Positions 16,806-25,148 of a stretch of 64,000 bases of DNA are shown piece after piece. The position numbers were made by a program, and so were the translations under genes. Source of the stretch: DASUNQ01 sp035536455 (lineage in GTDB: Bacteria; Acidobacteriota; Thermoanaerobaculia; Multivoradales; UBA5704); assembly GCA_035536455.1 (NCBI GenBank), contig DATLOC010000049.1, positions 1-64,000 on the forward strand, in the 5' to 3' direction. Position 1 is the first letter of the stretch. The number at the start of each line of letters is the position of its first letter. The notes beneath the pieces are model-generated. The model saw only the letters and a program-made list of their open reading frames with translations. It ran no database searches and had not been told where the DNA came from.

Positions 16806-17811
16806 CCTTCTCGACCTCCTGGTCGTCGGCGCGGGCCCCACCGCTATTGCCATCGGCGCCGAGGCGCGGCGCGCGGGGCTCGACGTCCTGCTCGTCGATC
16901 GCGGGCCGCTCACCGCCGCCATCCAGGCCTACCCGACCTTCCTCGAGTTCTTCACCACCCGCGAGCGGCTGGAGATCGCCGACGTCCCCTTCACCATCCC
17001 GGAGGCCAAGCCCACCCGCCGCGACGCCCTGGCCTACTACCGCGCCGTCGTCGAGCGCTACCAGGTGCCGCTCGCGCTCTACGAGGAGGTGCTGGTGGCG
17101 CGTCGAGAGGGGGAGGAGTTCGCCGTCGAGACGGCCGCGGTGCGCGACGGCCGCCGGCGCACCCGCCGGGCGCGCGCGGTGGCGATCGCCACCGGCTACT
17201 TCTTCGGCCCCAAGCGGCTCGACGTGCCGGGAGAGGACCTCCCCTGGGTGCACCACCGCTACGTCGAGCCCTTCCCGCACTACGGCCAGGACGTCGTCGT
17301 CGTCGGCGCCGGCAACACCGCGGCCGAGGCGGCGCTCGATCTCTGGCGCAACGGCGCCCGGGTCACCCTGGTGCACCGCCGCTCGGAGCTCAAGGCCGGG
17401 GTCAAGTACTGGCTCAAGCCGGACGTCGAGAACCGCATCGAGGAGGGCTCGATCCGCGCCCTCTTCGACAGCGTGGTCTGCGCCTTCCGGCCGGACGGCA
17501 CGATCGAGGTGCGCACGCCGGCGGGGCCGGAGCTGCTGCCGGCGCAGGCCGCCTACGTGCTGATCGGCTACCTGCCGGACTCCGACCTCCAGCGCCGCTG
17601 CGGCGTCGAGGTGGACCCCGAGACCCTGGTGCCGCGCTTCGACCCCGAGACCTGCGAGTCGAACGTCCCCGGCCTCTACATCGCGGGCACCCTGCAGGCG
17701 GGGCGGCAGACCGACAAGATCTTCATCGAGAACTCCCGCGACCACGGCCCGCGGATCGTCGCCCACCTGCTCACCCGCCTCGCCGCCCCCGCCTCGCCGT
17801 CGCCGTCTTGA
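16792..17811 (+). CDS. YpdA-like FAD/NAD(P)-binding oxidoreductase (putative bacillithiol-disulfide reductase family)
   Basis: 339 residues; ATG 16792 is inside the end of thiD. Two Rossmann motifs: VVGAGPTAIAIGAEA (FAD) and VVVVGAGNTAAEAAL (NADPH), with ATGYFFGPKRLDVPGE between. No CxxC redox pair is seen, which separates it from thioredoxin reductase and fits the YpdA family that reduces low-molecular-weight thiol disulfides or acts as a ferredoxin/flavin reductase. The C-terminus GLYIAGTLQAGRQTDKIFIEN matches YpdA. Whether this lineage makes bacillithiol is not shown here. Confidence 0.8.
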   Translation: MSTTDLLDLLVVGAGPTAIAIGAEARRAGLDVLLVDRGPLTAAIQAYPTFLEFFTTRERLEIADVPFTIPEAKPTRRDALAYYRAVVERYQVPLALYEEVLVARREGEEFAVETAAVRDGRRRTRRARAVAIATGYFFGPKRLDVPGEDLPWVHHRYVEPFPHYGQDVVVVGAGNTAAEAALDLWRNGARVTLVHRRSELKAGVKYWLKPDVENRIEEGSIRALFDSVVCAFRPDGTIEVRTPAGPELLPAQAAYVLIGYLPDSDLQRRCGVEVDPETLVPRFDPETCESNVPGLYIAGTLQAGRQTDKIFIENSRDHGPRIVAHLLTRLAAPASPSPS

Positions 17812-17902
17812 AGAGCGCCCCGCGCACCCCACCAGACACGGACCCGTCCTGCGCGGAGGACGCGCAAGGCCTGACGGCTGCCGGCCGTCGAGCGAACGTC
17901 GC

Positions 17903-17933
17903 CTGGCACCTTTCTTGATCAAGCAGGTGCCAG
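17903..17933. promoter_or_regulatory. Near-perfect dyad upstream of the first VWFA gene
   Basis: Arms CTGGCACCT and AGGTGCCAG (9 bp, perfect) flank an inner palindrome CTTGATCAAG. The dyad ends 8 nt before the AGGAGGAG Shine-Dalgarno of the gene at 17954. It could be an operator for a dimeric repressor or an mRNA hairpin controlling access to the ribosome site. Confidence 0.5.
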
Positions 17934-17953
17934 TTCCAGCCAGGAGGAGATCC

Positions 17954-19642
17954 ATGACTCTCCCCAGCCGCCCTCAGCGCCTCGCCCTCGCCGCGGTCGC
18001 CGCGGCCCTTCCCTTCCTGTCGGGTGTCTCCGTTTCCGCCGCGCCTGCTGCGGCCGACGCGGGGTTCGGCGACGCCGTCGACGTGCGCGTGGTGAACGTC
18101 GAGGCGGTCGTGACCGACCGCGCCGGCGAGCGCGTCCGCGGGCTCGGGCCCGCCGACTTCCGGCTCCTCGTCGACGGCGCGCCGGTGGCGATCGATTACT
18201 TCACCGAGGTGGTCGAGGGCGAGAGCGCGGCGCCGCCGCCTTCGGTCGCTGCCGCGCCCGTCCCGTCGTCCGAGGGCCAGATCGGCCGCAGCATCCTGGT
18301 CTTCGTCGACGAGAGCTTCGCCGTCGCCGCGCAGCGCAACCAGGTGCTCGAGGAGCTCGGGCGGGAGCTGTCGCGCCTGGGGCCGGCGGATCGGATGGCG
18401 GTCGTCGCCTTCGACGGGCGCCGGCTGGCGCTGCTCAGCGAGTGGACGGGCGACGCCCAACGGCTGCAGGCCGCTCTGGCGGAGGCGCGGCGCCGCCCCG
18501 CGCGCGGCATCGAGGTAGTGGCGACCCGCCGCTCGTTGCGCCGCGAATCGGCGCTGGTGGCGGCGGCAACCAGCGAGACGAGGGGAGGCCGGCTGGAGAT
18601 CGAGGGGCTGCAGCCGACACTGCGCGAGGCGACGGGGAGAGAGGCGGCGCGCGTGGGGGAGCGCTGGCTGGACCTTCCGGGCCGCATCCAGGGGGCGGTG
18701 TCGGCGGCGGCGGCGGCCCTGCGCGGCGTGCCGCCGGCGGAAGGGCGCAAGATCATGCTGCTGCTCGCCGGCGCCTGGCCCTACTCGGCGAGCGACGAGC
18801 TGCGCGACCCCACCCGTCCCGTCACCCGCGCGCCGTACCTCACGCACGGTCGGGACCTCTATCGCCCGCTCGCCGATACCGCGAACCTGCTCGGTTACAC
18901 GATCTACGCGGTGGACGTCCAGGGGCGCGACATCCTGTCGGTCATCGCCGACGCCGAGGACGAGCTCCCGGGCCTCGGCGCCTTCACCTCGGAGTGGGAG
19001 CACGAGACGCACGACGCCCTGAGCTTCCTCGCCGCCGAGACCGGCGGCAGACCGCTGCTCGACAACGCCCGCCTGGCCGCCCTCGAGCGCGTGGCCGACG
19101 ACACCCGCTCCTACTACTGGCTCGGCTTCACCCCCACCTGGCAGGCGAACGATCGGCGCCACGACGTGCGGGTCGAGGTGCTGCGTCCCGGCCTCCGCGT
19201 GCGCACCCGCAGCGGCTTCACCGACCTCTCGCGGGCGAGCGAGACGGCGCGCCGCACCGAGAGCGTGCTGCTCTTCGGCGGCCGCGAGGCCGACCGCAAG
19301 CTGCAGGTGGAGGTGGGGAAGGCGACCCGCGCCGGCGGCCGCATGACGCGCCTACCGGTGACGATCTCGGTGCCGAGCGAAGCGCTGACCGTCTACCCGG
19401 CCGGGAAGGGCTTCCGCGCCGAGGTCACCCTCTCGCTCGCCGCGCTCGACCGCTGGGGCGGGCGCTCGCCGCTGCCGCTGCTCCCGCTTCGGCTCGACCT
19501 GGCGGAGCCGCCACGCCCGGGCAGCACCGTGCGCTTCCCGATCAACCTGCGACTCCGGCGTCTCGACCAGCGGGTGGTCTTCGGCGTCCACGACGCGCTC
19601 TCGGGCGCCATGCTCTGGAACGAGCTGGACCTCGACCTTTAG
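17954..19642 (+). CDS. VWFA-related Acidobacterial-type protein 1
   Basis: 562 residues. ATG 17954 has a strong AGGAGGAG; an upstream TTG (17915) is rejected. A signal peptide of ~35 residues is followed by VDVRVVNVEAVVTDRAGERV and LGPADFRLLVDG, the N-terminal module typical of the 'VWFA-related Acidobacterial domain'. The VWA-like domain starts at SILVFVDESFAV: the canonical MIDAS DxSxS is reduced to D-E-S-F-A. TRSYYWLGFTPTW marks the C-terminal part of the domain, followed by a beta-rich ~170-residue tail. It is an exported protein of unknown role, first of three tandem paralogues, under a distinctive palindrome. Confidence 0.85.
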   Translation: MTLPSRPQRLALAAVAAALPFLSGVSVSAAPAAADAGFGDAVDVRVVNVEAVVTDRAGERVRGLGPADFRLLVDGAPVAIDYFTEVVEGESAAPPPSVAAAPVPSSEGQIGRSILVFVDESFAVAAQRNQVLEELGRELSRLGPADRMAVVAFDGRRLALLSEWTGDAQRLQAALAEARRRPARGIEVVATRRSLRRESALVAAATSETRGGRLEIEGLQPTLREATGREAARVGERWLDLPGRIQGAVSAAAAALRGVPPAEGRKIMLLLAGAWPYSASDELRDPTRPVTRAPYLTHGRDLYRPLADTANLLGYTIYAVDVQGRDILSVIADAEDELPGLGAFTSEWEHETHDALSFLAAETGGRPLLDNARLAALERVADDTRSYYWLGFTPTWQANDRRHDVRVEVLRPGLRVRTRSGFTDLSRASETARRTESVLLFGGREADRKLQVEVGKATRAGGRMTRLPVTISVPSEALTVYPAGKGFRAEVTLSLAALDRWGGRSPLPLLPLRLDLAEPPRPGSTVRFPINLRLRRLDQRVVFGVHDALSGAMLWNELDLDL

Positions 19643-19741
19643 GGAGGGCGAAAGCCACCACACCGGAATTCCCGCCGGGCCGCGGCGAGTTGTGCCTTGT
19701 TGGCATCGTCCTGCGCCCTCACCGATCCCGGAGACCTTTCC

Positions 19742-21400
19742 ATGCGCTTCCGCTCGCCTCTCGCCGTTGCCGCTCTGCTCTGCGCCAGCCTCGCCCCCGC
19801 CGCCGCCCAAGAGACGCCGCCGCAGGAGACCTTCGGCGAGCTGATCGAGGTGCGGGTGGTCAACGTCGAGGTCGTGGTCACCGATCGCGACGGCAACCGT
19901 GTCTCGGGGCTGGGGCCGGGCGACTTCCGCCTGACGGTGGACGGCAAGCAGGTACCGATCGAGTACTTCACCGAGGTCGTCGGCGGGCAGGCGGTGGCCC
20001 CCACCGCGGCCGAGGCCGCGCCGCTGCCCGGCCTGCCCGCCCTGTCGCCCGGCGAGCCGGTCGGCACCAGCTACCTGGTCTTCATCGACGACCTCTTCGC
20101 CATCGAGCAGCGGCGCGACTCGGTGCTGCGCGACCTCAAGGCGGACCTCGCCCGCCTCGGCCCGCAGGACCGGATGGCGGTGGTGGCCTTCGACGGCCGC
20201 TCGCTGGAGATGCTTTCCTCCTGGTCGAATTCCCAGAACCAGCTCGAGCGGGCTTTCGACAAGGCGATGCTGCGGCGGGGCCGGGGGCTCGAGCGGCTCG
20301 CCGAGCGGCGGAGCTTCGAGGTCTCCCGCCGCAACACGCCGAGCCCGACGATGGACGCCCGCGCCCGCATCGCCGGGCTCGGCACCCGCCTCGACTTCGA
20401 GGAGCGGGCCTTCGCCGAGCGCCTTTCCGAGCAGGTGCGGACGGCAGTGGCCGCGGCGGTCACCACCCTGCGCGGCTTCGCCTCGCCGCCGGGGCGGAAG
20501 GTGATGCTCCTCCTCTCCGGCGGCTGGCCGTACTCGCCGGCGGATTACACGATCAACGATCCGCAGCAGCCGATCATCGACCGCGAGGTCCAGGGCGGCG
20601 CCGACCTGTTCCGACCGCTCGTGGACACCGCGAACCTCCTCGGCTACACCGTCTACCCGGTGGACGTGCCGGGGCTGGAGGCCGAGACGGTGGACGCCGC
20701 CGCCGACAGCCCCACGCCCACCGGGCTCAACGTGCGCGAGAACGAGATCCACCGCTCGCTGGAGTTCGTGGCCGACGAGACCGGCGGCCGCCCTCTGCTC
20801 AACGCCGCGCGCGGCGAGGCGCTGGCGCGGGCGGCGGAGGACACCCGCTCCTACTACTGGCTCGGCTTCAGCCCGACGCGCAAGCGCGACGACGGCCGGC
20901 ACGACATCGAGGTCGCCGTCCTCCGCCCCGGGCTCAGCGTCCGCTCGCGTGAGGACTACCTCGACGTCTCGCGCACCGCCGAGATCTCGATGATGGTCGA
21001 GAGCGCTCTGCTCTTCGGCAACCCCCCGGGCACCCAGCCGCTGCCGATCCAGGTCGGGGCCATCAAGCGCTCGGGGCGGCGGGAGATCGAGGTGCCGGTG
21101 ACGGTGGCGATCCCGGTGGACTCGATCACCATCATCCCGGTGGGCGGGGAGGGGAAGAAGTGGGTGGCCGAGCTGGAGCTGCGGGTGGCGGCGGTGGACG
21201 AGGACGGCCGCCGGGCCCCGGTGCCGGTGGTGCCGCTCACCGTCTCGATCCCCGAGAAGCCTGAGGCCGGGAAGTACATCCCCTACACCACGACTCTCCG
21301 CCTGCGCCGCGCCAAGCAGCGCCTGATCGTCGCCGTCTTCGACCGCGCCAGCGGCGTCCTGCTGACCGCCGAGACGCAGATCATCCCCCCGGCGAGCTAG
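19742..21400 (+). CDS. VWFA-related Acidobacterial-type protein 2
   Basis: 552 residues; ATG 19742, preceded by GGAGA. Signal peptide ends PAAAQ. It is a close paralogue of the preceding gene: VRVVNVEVVVTDRDGNRVSG, LGPGDFRLTVDGKQVPIEYF, and TRSYYWLGFSPTRK. The MIDAS position reads YLVFIDDLFAIE, so again no DxSxS. The end is beta-rich. The TAG stop overlaps the hexamer TAGAAT proposed as the -10 of the third paralogue. Function unknown; tandem duplication is inferred from similarity by eye. Confidence 0.85.
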   Translation: MRFRSPLAVAALLCASLAPAAAQETPPQETFGELIEVRVVNVEVVVTDRDGNRVSGLGPGDFRLTVDGKQVPIEYFTEVVGGQAVAPTAAEAAPLPGLPALSPGEPVGTSYLVFIDDLFAIEQRRDSVLRDLKADLARLGPQDRMAVVAFDGRSLEMLSSWSNSQNQLERAFDKAMLRRGRGLERLAERRSFEVSRRNTPSPTMDARARIAGLGTRLDFEERAFAERLSEQVRTAVAAAVTTLRGFASPPGRKVMLLLSGGWPYSPADYTINDPQQPIIDREVQGGADLFRPLVDTANLLGYTVYPVDVPGLEAETVDAAADSPTPTGLNVRENEIHRSLEFVADETGGRPLLNAARGEALARAAEDTRSYYWLGFSPTRKRDDGRHDIEVAVLRPGLSVRSREDYLDVSRTAEISMMVESALLFGNPPGTQPLPIQVGAIKRSGRREIEVPVTVAIPVDSITIIPVGGEGKKWVAELELRVAAVDEDGRRAPVPVVPLTVSIPEKPEAGKYIPYTTTLRLRRAKQRLIVAVFDRASGVLLTAETQIIPPAS

Positions 21401-21403
21401 AAT
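21398..21403 (+). promoter_or_regulatory. TAGAAT -10-like hexamer 7 nt before the third VWFA gene
   Basis: TAGAATCGCG begins on the stop codon of paralogue 2; the ATG at 21411 follows with no Shine-Dalgarno. It fits the recurrent TAnnAT-(C/G-rich) pattern that suggests leaderless transcripts. Confidence 0.4.
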
Positions 21404-21410
21404 CGCGGCG

Positions 21411-23144
21411 ATGCGAGTCACCCGCCGTACATCCCTCCGCCACTCCCGCCGGGCCTTCGCCGCGGCGGCGCTCTCCCTCCTGCTCCTCCCCGGGGCGGTC
21501 CTCCTGGCGCAGAAGCCTCGCGGCACGCAACCGCCGGGGGAGGGGCAGGAGTTCTTCACCGACATCGTCAGCGTCAACGTGGTCAACGTCGACGTCTACG
21601 TCACCGACAAGAAGGGCAACCCGATCACCGGCCTGACCAAGAACGACTTCGAGCTGTTCGAAGACCGCAAGCCGATGGCCGTGACCAACTTCTACGCCGT
21701 CGAAGGCGGGAAGCCCTCCGGGGCCTCCGACCCCGGGCCGGCGATGGTCGCGATTCCGACCGGAGCGCCGCCGGCGCCGGAGCCGATCCCCGAAGATCAG
21801 CGGCTGCGGCTCATCGTCTACGTCGACAACTTCAACACCCACCCGTTCAACCGCAACCGGGTGCTGCGCGAGATGCGCACCTTCCTGAACCAGCACGTGA
21901 CGCGCGAGGACCGGGTGATGCTGGTCACCTACGACCGCTCGCTCAAGGTGCGGCGCACCTTCACCAGCGACCCCGCCCTGGTCGCCGCCGCCCTCGGCGA
22001 CCTCGAGACCGTCTCCGGCCACGCCGTCCACCACGACTCCGAGCGGCGCGACGCCCTGGCGCGCATCGAGGAGTCGGAGAGCCCGCAGCAGGCGCTGGGC
22101 TTCGCCCGCAGCTATGCCGAGTCGATCGCCAACGACCTCAACTTCTCGATCGACGGCCTCAAGACGACGGTCGACATGCTGGCCGGGATGCCGGGCCGCA
22201 AGGCGGTCCTCTACGTCAGCGACGGCCTGCCGATGACGGCCGGCCAGGAGCTTTTCTACGCCGTCGAGCAGAAGTTCGGGCAGACCGCCGGCGCCAGCCT
22301 GACCGAAGGCTTCCGCTTCGACGCCTCGCGCCGCTTCCGCGAGCTGGCCTCGCAGGCCAACGCCAACCGCATCACCTTCTACACCATCGACGCCGCCGGC
22401 CTGCGCACCTACTCCTCGATCTCGGCCGAGAACTCCGGCGGCGCCGGGCAGAGCATCTTCCTCGACCAGATCACCATGTCGAACATGCAGAGCCCGCTGC
22501 AGTACCTGGCGGCGACGACCGGCGGCAAGGCCATCCTCAACGCCAACAGCGTGCTGTCGCACCTGGAGAAGGTCGCCAACGACTTCAAGACCTACTACTC
22601 GCTCGGCTACTCGCCGTCCCACGTCGGAGACGGCCGCTACCACACGATCGAGGTCAAGGTGAAGCGCAAGGGGCTCGTGGTGCGCCACCGCGAGGGCTAC
22701 CGCGACAAGAGCTCCGAGGCGCAGATGGCGGACGGCACCCTCGCCGCCCTCAACTTCCCCTACGAAGAGAACCCCCTCGGCATCGAGGTCACCTTCGACC
22801 GGCCGACGCGCAAGGACGACGGCCACTTCCTGCAGCCGGTCCAGGTCCGCATCCCGCTCGGCAAGCTCCTGCTGATCCCGCGCGAGCAGACCCACGACGG
22901 CGTCGTGCGGCTCTACTTCGCGGTCATGGACGCCGACGGCGGCACCTCGGAGGTGCAGCAGGCGCGGGTGCCAATCCAGATCCCCATCGCCGAGGTCGAG
23001 AGCGCCCGCGGCAAGCACTACACCTACTCGCTGACCCTGCTGATGCGCGGCGGCGACCACCGCGTGGCGGTGGGGGCGCGCGACGACGTCGGCTCGGAGA
23101 GCTCCTTCATCTCGCGCGTCGTGCGGGTCGGGACCGGGGCGTAA
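21411..23144 (+). CDS. VWFA-related Acidobacterial-type protein 3
   Basis: 577 residues with a signal peptide (residues ~1-36, ending VLLAQ). VVNVDVYVTDKKGNPITGLT and NDFELFEDRKPM match the family N-module more typically than the two paralogues. The VWA start is LIVYVDNFNTHPFNRNRVL, with the MIDAS replaced by D-N-F-N-T. A long helical insertion (ESPQQALGFARSYAESIAND) and TYYSLGYSPSH follow. The C-terminus is beta-rich. Two small membrane protein genes follow 17 nt downstream, perhaps in the same transcript. Role unknown; likely surface or periplasmic. Confidence 0.85.
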   Translation: MRVTRRTSLRHSRRAFAAAALSLLLLPGAVLLAQKPRGTQPPGEGQEFFTDIVSVNVVNVDVYVTDKKGNPITGLTKNDFELFEDRKPMAVTNFYAVEGGKPSGASDPGPAMVAIPTGAPPAPEPIPEDQRLRLIVYVDNFNTHPFNRNRVLREMRTFLNQHVTREDRVMLVTYDRSLKVRRTFTSDPALVAAALGDLETVSGHAVHHDSERRDALARIEESESPQQALGFARSYAESIANDLNFSIDGLKTTVDMLAGMPGRKAVLYVSDGLPMTAGQELFYAVEQKFGQTAGASLTEGFRFDASRRFRELASQANANRITFYTIDAAGLRTYSSISAENSGGAGQSIFLDQITMSNMQSPLQYLAATTGGKAILNANSVLSHLEKVANDFKTYYSLGYSPSHVGDGRYHTIEVKVKRKGLVVRHREGYRDKSSEAQMADGTLAALNFPYEENPLGIEVTFDRPTRKDDGHFLQPVQVRIPLGKLLLIPREQTHDGVVRLYFAVMDADGGTSEVQQARVPIQIPIAEVESARGKHYTYSLTLLMRGGDHRVAVGARDDVGSESSFISRVVRVGTGA

Positions 23145-23161
23145 GGGCGCGCGGGACCCGG

Positions 23162-23611
23162 ATGCACGACTTCATCGACCAGCTCCGCGCGATCGGCGCC
23201 GCCTTCCTCGAGGTGCTGCGCGCCGAGAGCGAGGCGCTGCGCGCCGACGTCACCCTCTCGGCGAAGCGGCTGGGCGCGGCGGTGGCGCTCTTCGGCGCGG
23301 CGCTGGTGGTGGCCTTCTGGCTCGTCGGGCTGCTGCTGGTGGCGCTGGTGGCTCTCCTGGCGATCTGGCTCCCGGTCTGGGGGGCGGCGCTCATCGTCAC
23401 CGGCCTCCTGGCGCTGGTCGTGGCGCTCCTCGGCTGGATCGGGATCAAGAAGCTGCGCGCCTTCGAAGGGCCGGCGCGGACGATCGGGCGCCGCCTCTCC
23501 GATCACCTCGCCTGGTGGCAGAGCAGCCTGCTGCGCGAGGAGCGGCCGGTGGTGACGCCGCGCGAAGCGGCGCGGGCGGCCGGCACGGCCGCGGCGGTCG
23601 AGGAGGAGTGA
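23162..23611 (+). CDS. Phage-holin-3-6/YqjE-like two-helix membrane protein
   Basis: 149 residues. An amphipathic N-terminus (AIGAAFLEVLRAESEALRADV) is followed by two long hydrophobic segments (about 45-70 and 75-98), then a polar C-tail. The pattern matches the PF07332 family (YqjE-like 'putative Actinobacterial holin'), which is chromosomal and not truly phage. It is coupled to the next small gene (2 nt gap), as yqjE is to yqjK/D-type partners in other bacteria. Role in envelope stress is inferred from that family only. Confidence 0.65.
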   Translation: MHDFIDQLRAIGAAFLEVLRAESEALRADVTLSAKRLGAAVALFGAALVVAFWLVGLLLVALVALLAIWLPVWGAALIVTGLLALVVALLGWIGIKKLRAFEGPARTIGRRLSDHLAWWQSSLLREERPVVTPREAARAAGTAAAVEEE

Positions 23612-23613
23612 GC

Positions 23614-23859
23614 ATGGCACGCGACAACGACGAGCTGAGCGAGGCTGAGCGCCGGCTGGAAGAGGCGCGCCGCGATCTGGAGCTGCGGCTCGGGGAGCTG
23701 CGCGGCTCGGTCGAGAGCGAGCTCGGCTTCGTGCCGCGGCACAAGTACCTGCTGGTCGGGCTGCTCGCCGGGGCCGGCGGGCTGGCCGTGGCGCTGCGCC
23801 GCACCCGCCGCAAGAAGAAGCGCCTCGCGGCCCGGCGCAGCAAACGCGACAGCGACTAA
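23614..23859 (+). CDS. Small coiled-coil membrane protein (DUF3618/YqjD-like organisation)
   Basis: 81 residues. ATG 23614 lies just after the preceding TGA, with GAGGAG upstream. The N-terminal ~40 residues are a charged helix (EAERRLEEARRDLELRLGEL), then one hydrophobic segment (YLLVGLLAGAGGLAVAL) and a strongly basic tail (RRTRRKKKRLAARRSKR). This matches small ribosome- or membrane-associated YqjD/DUF3618 partners of YqjE-like proteins. The stop overlaps the stop of the convergent gene by 2 nt. Confidence 0.65.
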   Translation: MARDNDELSEAERRLEEARRDLELRLGELRGSVESELGFVPRHKYLLVGLLAGAGGLAVALRRTRRKKKRLAARRSKRDSD

Positions 23860-24053
23860 GCGGGCGCGGCCGTCACCGGCCGCTTGAAGACCATCGCGAT
23901 GTTGTCGGTGGCCCCGGTCTTGAAGTTGACCGAGGTGATCGAAACCAGCTCCCACCCCTCCTCACCCAACTGATTCATCTGCGTGGCGGCGTTCGGATCG
24001 AGGCGGTAGTTCTCGCTCCGGATGTTGATGATCTTGTACTCCCACTTGCTCAT
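23856..24053 (-). CDS. DUF4177-type small protein
   Basis: 65 residues. ATG 24053 is preceded on the minus strand by GGAAGGAG. KWEYKIINIRSENYRL and the core LGEEGWELVSITSV are the signature of the DUF4177 fold (a small beta-alpha protein in which 'GWELV' is conserved). No signal peptide. Convergent with the YqjD-like gene. Biochemical role unknown. Confidence 0.75.
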   Translation of the reverse strand: MSKWEYKIINIRSENYRLDPNAATQMNQLGEEGWELVSITSVNFKTGATDNIAMVFKRPVTAAPA

Positions 24054-24104
24054 GGCCGCGCTCCTTCCCACCCTCCGGCGGCCGCCCCGGGGCCGGCGCG
24101 GCGC

Positions 24105-24908
24105 CTAGCCGCCCGAAACGTCTGAAAAATCCGTACCAACCCCGCAGTCGATGGTCACCCCGGCACCCCGCCCGGCCCGCCAGAGGTCGGCCAGCCGCCC
24201 CCCGTTGACCGCCAGCTCCAGAGTGCCGAGAGAGCCGGGAAGGAGGACGGGCTCGCCGGCCGGGACCTCCGCGTAATGCGTAGCGCGGCGCTCGGTGGCG
24301 TGCCCGCCGACCGCGGCGCGGCAGGGGCCCGGGGGCAGCCAGTCGGAAGGGATGTCGGTCACCAGGTTCCCGAACCGATCGACGTGAACCACCCGTCCGG
24401 TGAGCCGCCCCCCCTCCCGCCGCGGTCGCTCGCCCGGGAGCCGCACCGAATCCCCCACAACCGGCCCCAGTGCCTCGAAAGCCTCCCCCCGCAGCAGCCA
24501 AGCCGCCACCGGCGCGAACCGGTCCCGCCCGTGGAACGTGGCGCCGGGCCCGTGAAGAAACAGGCCCTCCCGCTCCACCGCCCGCACCTCGAACCCGAGC
24601 TCGTCCAGAAACGGAGTGAGCAACCCATTGTCCGGCGCGAGGAAGAACCCCCGCTCCCCCCGCGCCGCCAGGATCCGCCGCCCGCTCCCAACGCCGGGGT
24701 CCACGACTGCCAGGTGGACCGCCCCCTCCGGAAACCACCGCACGGCGGCCGACCACAGGAAAGCGCTACCCTCCACGTCCCCAGGCGCCACCTCATGCCC
24801 CACATCCACGATCACCGCCCCCGGCGCCAGCCGCAGCACCATCCCCTTGACGGCGGCGACGTAGTAGTCTGCCGTGCCGAAGTCGGTGAGCAGAGTAAGC
24901 AGCGCCAT
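24105..24908 (-). CDS. SAM hydroxide adenosyltransferase (DUF62) family protein
   Basis: 267 residues; ATG 24908 has AGGGGAGAG upstream. LLTDFGTADYYVAAVKG at the N-terminus and GATFHGRDRFAPVAAWL in the middle match the DUF62/SalL-FlA superfamily. The C-terminal barrel has VDRFGNLVTDIP. Family members hydrolyse S-adenosylmethionine to adenosine and methionine; halogenating relatives need a different active-site pocket. This one has the hydrolase-like features, but specificity is inferred. It is divergent from the DUF2064 gene across a 168-bp inverted-repeat element. Confidence 0.8.
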   Translation of the reverse strand: MALLTLLTDFGTADYYVAAVKGMVLRLAPGAVIVDVGHEVAPGDVEGSAFLWSAAVRWFPEGAVHLAVVDPGVGSGRRILAARGERGFFLAPDNGLLTPFLDELGFEVRAVEREGLFLHGPGATFHGRDRFAPVAAWLLRGEAFEALGPVVGDSVRLPGERPRREGGRLTGRVVHVDRFGNLVTDIPSDWLPPGPCRAAVGGHATERRATHYAEVPAGEPVLLPGSLGTLELAVNGGRLADLWRAGRGAGVTIDCGVGTDFSDVSGG

Positions 24909-24951
24909 CTCTCCCCTCTTTTTTTCAGGTAAGGCGGCCACCCAAGGTGCC

Positions 24952-25119
24952 AGGGGGCCCGTTGGGGGCCTCCCCGGCGGGACCCTCTCCGCGAGCGCTG
25001 GCAACTCCCGTCGAAGTTAGCGAGCGATCCCGCGCGAAGCGGAGCGGAGGCGGGCGCCTCCCCTCGCAATCTTCAAGCGCCCGCCGTGTCCCGCCGGGGA
25101 GGCCCCCAACGGGCCCCCT
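24952..25119. repeat. Inverted-repeat element A: 32-bp perfect arms, 104-bp loop
   Basis: Positions 24952-24983 and 25088-25119 are perfect reverse complements (32 bp), separated by 104 bp. The reverse complement of the loop aligns to the loop of a second element at 51551-51656 (roughly three quarters identical by eye, with blocks such as GCTCCGCT and TTGCC-GCGCT-GCGGAGAG). The arms of the two elements differ. It lies in the divergent gap between the SAM hydrolase and DUF2064 genes, where it could be a non-autonomous mobile element, a REPIN-like unit or a structured RNA. No clear target duplication is seen. Confidence 0.75.
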
Positions 25120-25136
25120 CCTCACCACCGCCCATA

Positions 25137-25142
25137 TAGAAT
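25137..25142 (+). promoter_or_regulatory. TAGAAT -10 element 6 nt before a GTG start
   Basis: TATAGAATCCGCAC precedes GTG 25149. The expected transcription start falls on or next to the start codon, and there is no Shine-Dalgarno, so the mRNA is probably leaderless. Confidence 0.5.
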
Positions 25143-25148
25143 CCGCAC

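Noticed and set aside
24952..25119. Insertion sequence with terminal repeats
   Set aside because: Too short for a transposase, and the internal part has no frame; it is kept as a non-coding repeat element.
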